Assembly: GCF_001949145.1 (NCBI RefSeq)
Contig: NW_019091416.1
Span: 1,884,782 to 1,948,781 of the forward strand
Length of the DNA stretch: 64,000 nt
Source of the DNA: Acanthaster planci
Taxonomy: Eukaryota; Echinodermata; Asteroidea; Valvatida; Acanthasteridae
Direction: 5' to 3'
Under the pieces are notes generated by a model. It had not been told where the DNA came from, did not search any database, and saw only the letters and a program-made list of their open reading frames with translations. Position 1 is the stretch's first letter. Every line of letters starts with the position of its first letter. A program made the translations under genes and the position numbers. Shown here in pieces: positions 1 to 10,776 of this stretch.

Positions 1-1542
1 AGATTCGAATGCAGCCTTCGACGTATATCCGGTGCCCACAAACTGTGCGTGCATTTAGTTTGTGAATTCGCGCATGCGCAATAGTGACATATGGTCGTCG
101 GCCTGAAAACTGCTATATTCTAGCAGACGACGCATATCGGTGAGGAATTTGTCCTACCATTTTCCTTGAAGACCTCTTGTGTAAATAAATTGCCAAGAAT
201 CTATCAAATGGTGATATATAATAACTAATCAAAGAAGTGGAAAACGTCAATTTTACGACAAAGGATAATTATAAAATATTATCGTTTTTTAGCTAGTTTT
301 GTGTCTAATTTTCACACTTTTGCCGGGTTTACCTTCAAATAACTTTGATGCCACATGAAAGACTTGTAACTCTTATGATCAACAAAGTTTATTACTTCTA
401 GGCAGGAAACCTTTTTTTTAACTTCACTTCTTTTTTCATTGGGACCCATTTTCGTCGTTTTCCGTGTCTTTCACTTTACTTAAGTGCCCAATTTTCACAC
501 TTTTGTTGAATTCCCCTCAGGTCATCGGTGATACTTTCTGGAAAACTGGTGAATCGTTTGTATCCATCAGTTCATTTCTTCAAGATAGAGAGCCATTTGT
601 CTGAAATGCAGTTCGTTTTTCATGCAGATTCAAATTTCCGCACCGAGTCCGAAATAACCGGACAGCGGTCAAAAATGAGATGTCCAGATTTGGGGAATGG
701 CATACACGTACATGTACACACATCTGGGACGAGTGCGTTTGGGTACGAGTTGACTTTTATTGCATCATTGCACTAATACGTAGGCCTACTTGTGTACGAC
801 GACGTCAAACTGCCCCATTAATTAAGGCCCAAACAAACACTTCCGTTCTCATCCATATGGTTTCTTTCTTGCATGATACTTTTTCATTAGAGCGTTCACA
901 ATATTCCTCACCATTCACGAGTAGAAAAATGTCAGGGAGCTTCAGTTTTGTTGAAATTCTTTGGGGAAAACATCAAAATGCAGCAAATGATACAGGGTGA
1001 AATAAGTACGATTTTCTTTTAAATTAAGGGTTGGGCTACAAAAAGACTCTATATCTGCCTAAGTGAATTGCCAAATTTCTATAAATACCTACATGATTTG
1101 AGTCTTGGATTATTGAGGAATTGATTTCTTGAAAAAATTAGATTTTTTGGAGCTTCAGTTATGTTGGAATTCATAGGGGAAAACATCGGAATGCAGCAAA
1201 TGAGATAGGGTGAAATATGTACAAAATTAAAAATATCCCCTCTAAAATGTTGGCTTCACTTCCAACTTCTGACTCTGTCACTTTGGAGGTACGTAAAAAA
1301 GACGGGCAAAAATGTGGCAGAAAATGGAATTTCATCGTGTGCAAGTTAGCAAAGGAGACTTTAAATGTTTAAATACTAATCGGTATGGTAAGGACAGGCC
1401 AACAAATTTTTCTGAGCTTGATGTTGATCGATTACTTTTGGGGTCCACCTGTCCAAGTCAAGGGCCATTTTACAGGCTTCTGGCTATAGTGGGATTCAGT
1501 ACGCATGCGCACAAACTAAGTGAGGGGCATGGACTTACGTGT
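1..1542. other. Intergenic, no gene recognised
   Basis: CpG-moderate, AT-rich intergenic DNA. Short open frames occur, but none has a recognisable domain, convincing splice sites or codon bias. Two loosely similar segments, near 935-985 and 1145-1215, share a phrase on the pattern of gagcttcagtt followed by gaaattc and a tail in tgcagcaaatga, so part of this stretch is a diverged local duplication or repeat. Confidence 0.5.
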
Positions 1543-2320
1543 TCCAGAATTAAATTCGTTGCGCGTACTCAGCGCGCCCCGCGTCAAACGCGCATAAACT
1601 TGCGCGCCTACGCGATGAGTTGGTAGCAAAGGACTGTCAGTTTCATTTAAAACACACTCTCTCCTTTGTTCCCGCTTGGAGTGGACGGTAGTTACATGAC
1701 CAAGACATGGTATGGTGGAAAGACGTCTTTTAGAGAAATCAATTTAGAGAAAGACGTCTTGGGGAAAGAGGTCTTTCCGAGATACTAAGGCCGTGTCCGA
1801 AACGGGCTTCCAGAATAACGGCTAGGTCTGTTGTCTGCGTATCTCCACACATTTCCAGTGGAGCAAAGACCTAGCTCTAGACAACAGATTTGGATGCAGC
1901 CTATATCTAGGAAAGACGTGCTACCGAGATACGATACCAGAGAAAGACATCCGTCTTAGATGCAATATCGGGGAAAGACGTCGGAAAGATCTCCATATGC
2001 CGTCTTTCAAAAGAAAATAAGTTAGAAACGGGGATTCTCGGGTGGCCATTTTAAGCTTTCGTTATGGGATTATATTGCGATGGAGTGTCGGCGCCAAGTT
2101 TCAAAGTGGTGATGGGCTTCACTGACTGTTTCTACGTGTCATCCTCTAGTGTGAAAAGACAAACAAAAATCATTGGGTATCCACGCCAAGCGGGAAAAAA
2201 GGGTCTGTTTTTTTAATGAAACTGATAGTCCTTTGTATAGGAACTCACGGCAAAGGCGCGCAAGTTAATGCATGTTTGACGCATAGCGTGCTGAGTACGT
2301 GCAACGAATTTATTCTGGAA
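1543..2320. mobile_element. Inverted-repeat element with a nested MITE
   Basis: Two arms of about 115 bp are inverted copies: 1543-1656 and 2205-2320. The left arm starts ccagaattaaattcgttg, and the right arm ends with its diverged reverse complement. Between them lies an array of diverged copies of a GAAAGACGTCTT motif (around 1721, 1751, 1767, 1912, 1944, 1974 and 2000). The array is interrupted by a second element at 1788-1902. No transposase is visible, so this is a non-autonomous element. The arm sequence recurs, diverged, near 41.65-41.77 kb and 57.95-58.10 kb. Superfamily not assigned; no clean target duplication seen. Confidence 0.6.
1788..1902. mobile_element. MITE family GGCCGTGTC, copy A (nested)
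   Basis: This roughly 115-bp element has imperfect terminal inverted repeats (AGGCCGTGTCCGAAA at the left, TTTGGATGCAGCC at the right) and sits between TA dinucleotides. It has an internal inverted pair built from ctaggtctgttgtct and its partner agacaacaga. It splits the AGACGT array of the 1543-2320 element. A second copy in the same orientation lies at 22834-22951. Short, non-coding and TA-flanked fits a Tc1/mariner-like or similar MITE; the superfamily is an inference. Confidence 0.6.
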
Positions 2321-2492
2321 TAGTGTAGTCTTCGCTAGCCCGGGGGCTCCCTGACTTTAATGCGGGTTGGCACATTATATTTATCATGCACTGTGTCTTT
2401 GGCAGCTCGCCTATTGGTCTCCAACCACAAACCGATAGGCTGTTAAATGTAAAATAACATGTAAAAGCATCGTTATTATTGGCGGTGTGGCC

Positions 2493-3076
2493 CCCGAGCT
2501 GGATCAAGAGAGGGGGCAAGTTCTTAGCAACGGGGGTTCCTTTGGTGGTACATGTATAACTGGTTCACGAACGTATGGTGTGCAAAGTTAACATTTAATC
2601 CTCTATACAGATATCTCTATTCCTCTATTCCTAATAGAGATATCTCTATTCATAATAAAGGTATCTCGATTAATAATCGAGATATCTATATTGTACGTCC
2701 TGTTTTAATAGAGAAATCTCTATTATGTTTCCGGTCACGCATACTGGGTCAAAGAAAAGGTCATTGTCACGTAACACAACGCACAAAGTTTCACTGAGCT
2801 AGGGGGTTGTGTAACGTCTCCTACTGTAAACAACCACGGGAGTACAAGTACTGGGACACGATTCAAAGCCACCCAAGCGACCTGCTGAACTCGGAAGCGG
2901 AAATTATAATAGAGATAATTATGTCTATTGCGCAATAAAGATATCTCTATTAGGAACAGAGATATCTCTATTCCGGAATTAAATGTTAACTTCGCACGCC
3001 ATACGAACGACTATGAAACGCAAGCACTGCAGTCTCATCGCTCCCAACAGAATGAACACTCCCGACCAATATTGCT
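2493..3076. repeat. Dispersed repeat split by an insertion
   Basis: The sequence at 2493-2573 plus 3004-3076 matches, in order, the continuous sequence at about 17308-17462. Shared blocks include ttcttagcaacg, ctcctttggt or a variant, ggttcaYgaacg, and aatgaacactcc followed by accaatat. The 430 bp between the two halves are absent at 17.3 kb, so the distant copy is a natural empty site for the insertion described next. Confidence 0.65.
2574..3003. mobile_element. MITE with arrays of GAGATATCTC palindromes
   Basis: Terminal inverted repeats of about 28 bp read TATGGTGTGCAAAGTTAAC at the left and, reverse-complemented, TATGGCGTGCGAAGTTAAC at the right. The hexamer CGAACG flanks both ends (2568-2573 and 3004-3009), consistent with a target duplication. 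Inside each arm are several spaced copies of a palindrome around AGAGATATCTCT (left about 2610-2725, right about 2905-2975), giving potential for cruciform structure. The unique centre holds no recognisable gene. The empty site at 17.3 kb supports the boundaries. Confidence 0.7.
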
Positions 3077-5502
3077 CTTTTCAATCCATAAGGGGGTGCT
3101 TCTGCTCAGGGCAGAAAGGTCTGAGTCAGATTAGATGTTAAATTTGACGCGTTTGTTTTCTTTCACTCTCGCCTGTTTTTGTAATTTGTTCTTACAACTG
3201 CTACTTTTAGCAAAATTTCTTTCTTATTCCGGATGGTAACGAAATCGATTGACTCCACTTAGACAGAGATGCAACATGGAACGCAACTCGGACAGCTGTT
3301 AATCTCAAAATCACCCGTTGCTTACACCAAATCTTGTAAATCCATACCCATAACGCGCGGACAAACGTTAAAACAAGCCACCAAACGCAAACAAGCCAAA
3401 CCCAACCCGAGCCACCAAAGAAACGTATCAAATTCTAACGGTTGGGCAACATTTTGTTTTAAGAATTTGGTCATTCCGCAGTCACACTGGCATGAAGGCA
3501 CAGAATATACGCCGCGGTATTGACAGAGCCTTAAAATGATATCGTTTGTCCTAGGAAACTAACAATCAATATGCTACAGCTTCCAGCGCTGACGCAGGAC
3601 TTGGTAGTTTGCGGTTTTATGGCAAACGAGTACCAGCGACCGTTTTCATCAATTCGATTGGTTGCATTTTGCCCTTCAGCGGTTATTCCCCCATTCGGAC
3701 GTCGCAGCAGCTGGGAGACGGCGACAGCAATAATTTTGGTACACAACGGCCTTCTGGTGGATGCGATCAATGTGTCTGGCGGGGAGCCAAGACTGGGGCT
3801 GCAGACTCGATCTGTTGGGTCGAATTCCACCTGAAGCGATTTCTCGATTGACATCTGATGCTACCGTTTTTGTGCACCTAGCACTGCCCATACTGCATAT
3901 TACCAGAGGTCGTTTAAAAAGGTGGCCAATCACGAAAGTAGCACACCCGATGCCCCTGTTTGGGTAGTGCTACAGCAATTTGCCGAAAGCTACACAAAAT
4001 CTCAGTTATAGATTTGGTGATGTGCGTATCAAAAGATCACACTGGTTGTAACCAATGTATACGATCCTTTCCTATTCGCTCTTTGCACGCTGCCACCACA
4101 GGCATGCAGAGCCGAGAACTGGCAACTTCGCGACAGAATCGCTTTGTCCAATCGCATGGGTATGAGAAGTAACGCAACTCGTGCAAAATAATAAGCAACA
4201 TACACGGGAATCACTGAACCGGCTATATCTGTTGTGTGAAGCTGCCAGATCGAGGCTTTGTTATGGCGGCAACTTGCAAAGAGCCAATGATCGATGTCTT
4301 CGCGTTTCAGTGCCGCGCGTAAATTGCATCCACATGAGTTGCACCCACCCAATCAGAAGAAGCGATGAATTTACAGCAGTGTCACAAATGCCAAGCTGAT
4401 AAGGGAGGCTTATAAAAATGATTATACACGTTGAAATGAATGAATTTAGAAGAAAAATGAAAAATCTATACTGACCTTTGTCAAAACAAACCATACGTCC
4501 ACAAAAAAGTTGAACAGCCTTGATTTCAACAATAGTGCCAACCTGTTCTGCAAGCATGCATAAAAAGCGCAGTGACCTATCTTATGAGCCGTAGACTATT
4601 GAGTAGGTGTGATTTAGCCGGTAAAGTGAAGATGGCAGGAAGTTTTCGATATCACATGACAATTTGATAGGAAGAGACGTCTGATCGCTGGTCCCTCGAC
4701 AATCGACGATGCAATGGCCCTAGGTGGGTCGATAAAAGCTTAGCCATTGTCACGAATGTACAGCCATCACTCCCGATTTGCACTCGAAGGCGCGTAAAAG
4801 TGCACCATTGCGAGATTATCAATCTTTACGAAGAATCTATAAACATGTATACCGCAAATTTTTGTGCGGTTGAGGTACATGTATTTATGCGATAAACTTG
4901 GGCAACTTGTCGTTGGACCGATCAGTCCATGGTGGTATGGCAAATTGTGCGACATTCATTTCATACTTACATGAAACTGAGGTTCAAGATAGATCCCACG
5001 TCCACGACAAATACCAATGTCACGTAGACTGCTCATATGCCACCCCCCGTTATTTTTCACTCTTCTGTGTCAGGATCAGCGTTTATGCTTGAGCCTGACT
5101 GGGCGGCCGTCGAGGGACGGGCAACAATTTGTAAGGAATTATTTTGGACCAGCTTGTTGGAACTTTACTGTGGCCCATTAACGTTCTGGACTCTTAACAA
5201 CAACTAGGTGTACGGTGGCAACCAACTACAGAACGAGACAATGTGCACACTATTGTGAAAAAACACCTAAATTCGCTTACACTAATCTGAAACGACTCAG
5301 CGTCTGCGCCACGTTCAGTCGGGGACGCCGGCGGCAATTTGAATTATTTTCTGTATAACTGCGTGGTTTTTTAAAAAACTTTGTGAGTTATTTTTTACTT
5401 TTTTACCGACAGCTAACCTTAGCTTTAGTAGTCACTTGTAGGAAAAACACGACTGTGACGTCACAAGAGAAGACGCTATAGACCAAAGATTGTATAGACG
5501 CC
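3077..5502. other. Intergenic, short ORFs only
   Basis: No gene is recognised. The stretch 3.53-4.40 kb is relatively CpG-rich and poor in stops, so frames on both strands are open for 80-107 codons at once. That is the signature of base composition rather than of one gene. A hairpin lies at about 4838-4886, with acatgta and ccgca blocks mirrored around an AT loop. A diverged inverted pair built on tgcaaagagc lies near 4075-4100 and 4260-4290. Confidence 0.45.
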
Positions 5503-5888
5503 ATAACTGCGGTGGCACCGCACTCACACGCACATTCTTCAGCTTGACGCGCGCGTGCATTTGGCAAATCACGGCCGTTTTCCAATACTCAACTTCGGCT
5601 CCGTCTCAGGCTTCAACTGTTTTTAACTAGCTGACTTTGAAGCTGCAAACGCATTAATTAGCCTAATAGTGCCACCAAACATCAAATAAGATGCAAGAGA
5701 CTCAGAAATTACAGTAATCCAATTTAATTTAAACGCTTCAGGCCCACAATCGGGAATTGGTTTTGGGAGAGAGCCTGAGACGGAGCTCAAGTCGAGTATT
5801 GGATAAGGGCCTACGACACTCTGTTGGTCAAAGAGGCATGTAACGTGCGCGCAGCACCTGTCCACGAGCGTTGTGCCACCACAGTAAT
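5503..5888. mobile_element. Composite MITE: outer element carrying an inner MITE
   Basis: The outer element has ends ATAACTGCGGTGGCACCGCA and, at the right, ttgtgccaccacagtaat, which are inverted repeats of each other. Without the inner insertion it matches the 144-bp copy at 23521-23664 closely. The inner element occupies 5574-5812. The same outer/inner junction, in the opposite orientation, is present at about 26717, so the nested structure has spread or been duplicated as a unit. Confidence 0.7.
5574..5812. mobile_element. Inner MITE, TIR GCCGTTTTCCAATACTC, copy 1
   Basis: The left end reads GCCGTTTTCCAATACTCAAC and the right end is its diverged inverse (gagtattggataagggcc). The trinucleotide ACG flanks both sides (5571-5573 and 5813-5815), and the uninterrupted outer copy at 23.5 kb has a single acg there. 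The interior has no coding potential but shares a block with the copy at 26502-26717, for example aaacgcttcaggcccacaatc in inverse orientation. A 3-bp duplication recalls PIF/Harbinger-type elements, but ACG is not their usual target, so the superfamily stays open. Confidence 0.65.
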
Positions 5889-7840
5889 GGCTTCTAATTC
5901 TGGGGTAATTTCACTACAGAATCCACTTAGTTGACTTGAGCTCCACTGGCTTCAAATAAGGATGAACCAAAGTCGGGAACGCAGAACCAGTTGGTTCGGT
6001 TTTTACTTTTCCAGATTGGGCTACATCTCGTATGGCGCTTATGGAATGTTCCATACTAAACCATTACATTGTCTGACTGTGCCAGCAAAAGTTCAGGAAA
6101 CTGTTAAGGGTCATTCACAATTATTTGTTTGTTAGGTGTCTTTCTGATGATGCACAGTGATTACGAGTCCTGATAATAACCGCCCAATTCATCAAAAGAA
6201 GGCAGGCCTGTTCAAGGAAACATCGTTTAGCAGTGTCAGTGACCGTCAGAAAAGCTGTCTCGGGTTCCACACTGACCAAAGCTCCTGAGGGCCAGCCAGA
6301 GCTGGACCATGTATTTTCGAATACAGTGTGGTTTGGCAGTGAAGAGAATTTACAACTCTCTGTCACTATAAGACAGTGTATGTTCTGGAGGCCTTGCTGT
6401 TTTAAAAGCAGCTGTAGACTATGCTCATTTCATGTCATCGTCAAGGTTCATTATGCAACAATCGATGATGGAATTATTCGCTCCGTATCCATAATTTTCA
6501 CGCAGTGGTTTTACTCACGAGGCAAGGGACTGCGTAGCCCCCCCCCCCGGGAAAGTCTTTTCCCCTCCTGTCGCCGCTGCTGGAAATTTTGAAATGTACA
6601 CAAGCAATGCACAAGCCATAGTTCTTCGGCTTTTTGGTGCCCCTTGCAAAATTGTGTGCACCTTCGCTCGCGTCGTTTTCAATGCTGCACTGCAAGTCCA
6701 GATGCATTATGTTCGTTTGGTTTCGCATGCAACAGCTGGGCCGATTAAATGTCACACGAACAGATATCGGCTTCGCGTCTGTTCTGGCTTCGACTTTGAC
6801 ATAAAACGTGCCCGCGGGCATGACAAGAAATCCATCTTTACGTGGATAGCATACATTCAATGGTACTCGGGTATTTGGTGGTTTTCCTCTTAAACACTCC
6901 TCATGGAATTTTAAGAGGCATTGGAGAGTGGCTTGGCTTGAAATGCTCCTCTGGTCATGAAGGATTAAAGAATGAGTATGGATGTGTGTCTCGTAACAAT
7001 TGAGTTTTATTGAGCATAACAAAAAAAGTCTGGGGAGAGGGATAACAGATAACGGAAACACCGCAAAATTAAGGGAGGGGGCATGAAGGCGCATTACTTT
7101 ATATGCAATTGGCCGTGTATTTGGCGACAGGTGGTTCGGCTGACGCAGCCATATCAAACAGTCTTATTTGCAGTTTTTATTTAAACAGGACAGCGTTATG
7201 AACTGCATTCTCTAGAGCCCTGCACTGAAGGGAAAATATATTTCGAGCAAAATTAGGTTTTGACCTAAATAATTATAAAAAGACCTAAATAATAAAACTT
7301 TAAGCATCTAGAAAGGAATAAAGTAACACAGACTAAGACATACATGTGGGTCAAAATGTTAAAGTGAAATGTATTGGATACGAAATATTAGTACAAAAAA
7401 TTATTGCGTACAGAGAACTGTTGCATGAGACTAAAAAGTGATATTATATTATTACATACCTCCGTTTCTAATTACATGGAATGAAAAACAAACAAAATCA
7501 GATTGGGGGCGAGGAGCAAATTTTCTTTTATGTCGTCACGTTGTAGAAATAAGACAGTGTGGCAGAATAGGCGTTACTCCAAACTTCAGCCCTGTGTGAG
7601 GAATTAATGCCCAGCAGTTGGAGGTTCAGCACTGCCACAGGAAGTGTAGCAAGGTATGACGCAGAGTTACAGGATTTAGTGACACATTAAATGCTGCTGT
7701 TGCTGTTGTAGTTCTTCCTTCCCCCTCTTACGACTACTTTCCGTTTTTGAATTAAGCATTGTGTCAATCCGTTTTCAAGTTTTAAAGTTGAACAGCGAGG
7801 CTTTACTCCGGCATTTGAAGCAAGAATGGGACGGAGAGAA
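5889..7840. other. Intergenic up to the gap
   Basis: No supported gene. A minus-strand frame of 219 codons (6498-7157) is the longest here, but it shows no domain, signal peptide or splice context, and other frames overlapping it are also open. A homopolymer of ten C lies near 6541. Intergenic or repeat-derived DNA is the most economical reading. Confidence 0.45.
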
Positions 7841-8034
7841 NNNNNNNNNNNNNNNNNNNNNNNNNNNNNNNNNNNNNNNNNNNNNNNNNNNNNNNNNNNN
7901 NNNNNNNNNNNNNNNNNNNNNNNNNNNNNNNNNNNNNNNNNNNNNNNNNNNNNNNNNNNNNNNNNNNNNNNNNNNNNNNNNNNNNNNNNNNNNNNNNNNN
8001 NNNNNNNNNNNNNNNNNNNNNNNNNNNNNNNNNN
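7841..8034. other. Assembly gap (194 N)
   Basis: A run of 194 undetermined bases. Open frames that cross it have no evidential value. The flanks, ending acggagagaa and starting ggtatatact, show no obvious repeat that would explain the gap. Confidence 0.99.
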
Positions 8035-10542
8035 GGTATATACTCCGGTGCAAAACGATCAGGAAAAACGCTTTCTATATTTGAATTGATTTGTTATTCT
8101 TAAGCTCGACTCGTGACATACGCAGGACCTCATTTTGGCTTGATCGCACGCGCAATAACTTCGTTGTGAGTGAAGTCGTCTGATATTGCGTCGCATGTTT
8201 TTGCACACTATGTCAAAATATTCCCTGAAATCGCGTGGCTGTGTGAGTGGACTCTCGGAAATGCCGTGTTTACCGCCAGTAGTATTTGCCCGCAGTAGCC
8301 TGAGCTACAGACAACATTCCCTTTACCGCATCACTGAAATGATGATCGACTTTGGAGTGAACCAGATCTGAGTAACAGTAAGCCGCATCAGTCAACTCTT
8401 ATTAAACGTTGTCAGTGCCTAGGCCCGTCCAAATCAACAAGCTTGATATCTTTTAAATTAATGTAGCTGCAATGAGTTTTCATTTTACACATTTTTCTGC
8501 ATTTTTTTTACTCTTCTTCGTTGTATGAAACCTGTTTTACGCTCCCATCTAGTTAAATGCACTGAAAAGTGCATGTTTTTAAACATTTGAAATTATCCAA
8601 GCAACTACGGGCGCTGTTGCTGTGACATCATCTAGGGAAGACATGGTTCAGTGCATAGGTGTTTCTGTTCAAATTGTGAACCCAGCATTTACCTACTGAA
8701 AACATCTCTGAGAGAGGGATTGATATTTTATGATTGCTGTGCACATGAACAATGAATCAGCAAAGAAGAGAAAACTGAGTCCAGGAAAATCTACAAAAAT
8801 GAAGAACTTTTTTGTACAAACCAATGCAACATTGAAGCTTCTTCCTGAGATGATATCACAGTTTTGCTCATGCATATGGAAATCTCATTGGCATAAAACC
8901 AAAAAGGCGTTAAAATACCCTTTGAAATAATGAAACAAAAGTTGAAAATAAGGTTAACTGAGGTTTGGAGATTTGTGATCACAAAAATTGATTGCAGCTT
9001 CCCTTTAAGACAGTCTGTGCATCCATTGTCAAAAGTAATAAGGGATGTATTGGGGTCAGTCGTAATATTACGATTATTTAGTTAAATGTTAGACAGTCAT
9101 TGAAAATCAGTTTAATTGTCAGAGGTTGTTGCCGGACATTGTTTGGAAGACTTCTGCTGACAAAAGTATTTAAAAAAATGGCCTCGAAATGCGACCGATC
9201 AATATTGGTCTGGCTTGCCCAATCCAGATTACCCTCAGTGGCAATCACATGCATGTACATGTGGGTCTCACCATTAAAAGACTCAGTGAGTGCGACTGCA
9301 TGATTAAAATGATTTGCAATGATTAAGGCATGGAACTTTTACTGTACAGGGTGTCCTGGTAATGAAATGCGAATGGAGGACACGTGAAAAATGACATTTG
9401 ATGATACCTGTTCCATTTCAGGCATAAGTCGAAGACATGTCCTTCATCATTATCCAGCGCTGTGTGACCATTGATTGGTGCCTCGCAGTTATCAGGACGT
9501 AAATGGCCAATTCAAACGTGCGGTAAACAGCTTGACGTAGGCAAATTGGGAACAGTGCAAGCTCGAGATTGTGCTAATATCCCTGGACGGGGATATTGAT
9601 GAGTGCAAGCAGAAACCAAATACCTCGGCAAGGCCACGGATAATATGCCAACGCACGCGGTATACGGATCACAAGGTTTAGTAGGACTCAGCCTCGGCAC
9701 AGGAGTGTTGACGTCGAAAAACTGAAAATGTAAAAAAAAAAAGAAGGCGGTGCAACGAACTCAGGAAAAGCAGGACAAACAAGTGTCTGGATATGAAATA
9801 GATTTGTACACATCACGTCGCATTCCCAAACTAAAATTCGAAATCCCTAAACACCCAGCACTCTTTCTTCTCCAGGAAACTAAGGAGCCTGGATTGCTGA
9901 CGCTGCAATTTGACGCGGAAGAGTCTTGTGGTAAGACCTCGTGAGGTTCAACCAGAGGGTAGAAATCAGAGTCCTCGGTACTTGTATCACTTTTCTTTCG
10001 TAAAGGAGGGGAAATTGGATCACTGGAGAGGGATTGGTGGACCTTAGGGAAGCTTTTGAAAAAAATTGGTTTGCAGCAGGCAACGAAGAATCCTTCGTGA
10101 CCGCACATAACACTCCTTGAGACAGAATAGTAATTATCGAAATCAAGGGAAATCTTCAGGCGAGACGCTTAAAGAACCAAGATCAAGTTCTCTGTACTAG
10201 TCTTCGAGGGGAAAAATATCCAATTTATGTCTGAGTTTAGTTTTGATTTTCTTTGAGTATGTTTGATAAAACTACTCTCGAGACCCAAGACAAACACCCA
10301 ATACAAGCAGAATGCCAACTCTGTTTTTTTTTCGATATCACTGTATTTTTTCCTGAACGATACTTAGGCCTAATTCGTTTGAGTGCAGGCGAGTTGCTTT
10401 CGTTTTGACTTATCTTTCTTTCACTACGTGGCATTTTCGTCAGTCCTAGACCAGGAGCTGGCAAAGCGCAGTGATGGTGCCTTTATAAGCATAAAGCGAG
10501 ACAACCATTAATGTCATCCTTCACGTGAGACGGATCATATCC
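8035..10542. other. Intergenic, no gene recognised
   Basis: AT-rich intergenic DNA with only short chance frames. An inverted pair built on gacatcatctagggaag (about 8621-8640) and cttcctgagatgatatcac (about 8840-8860) suggests a decayed short inverted-repeat element of about 240 bp. A small stem, gtgtcct with aggacac, lies at about 9350-9383. Confidence 0.4.
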
Positions 10543-10776
10543 CAGGGGCGGATCCAGGAATTTTTCCGGAAGCCGGAGAATTCTTTATAATGTCTTTTTT
10601 TTGCAGACAAGCAGAAAGATGATGAAACATTTGACACCGAAACATTACATTTCAAATTTGACACAGAAACATTACATTTCACATTTGACAGTTTTTTATT
10701 CATTATTTTCCTAATTTTTTAATTTTTTTTTTTTGGGGGGACGGGGGGTCGACCCCCTCCCTTGGATCCGTGCCTG
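10543..10776. mobile_element. hAT-like MITE (CAGGGGCGGATCCAGG ends)
   Basis: The ends are inverted: CAGGGGCGGATCCAGGAATT at the left and cttggatccgtgcctg at the right. Termini of this kind (CAG...GGATCC and inverse) are familiar from non-autonomous hAT elements in many animals, from recollection rather than a search. The flanking octamers are only partly alike (tcatatcc and tattcccc), so the target duplication is doubtful or decayed. The interior holds a 27-bp tandem repeat (10630-10692, about 2.3 copies, containing gaaacattacattt) and a T-run followed by a G-run. Confidence 0.5.

Noticed and set aside
3531-4352. Multiple overlapping frames of 80-107 codons on both strands
   Set aside because: Simultaneous openness in several frames reflects stop-poor composition. 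No frame is preferred and none has a domain.
6498-7157. 219-codon minus-strand frame
   Set aside because: No domain, no codon bias seen, a long C-run inside, and overlapping open frames on the other strand.
7761-8089. Frames crossing the run of N
   Set aside because: Most of each translation is undetermined sequence.
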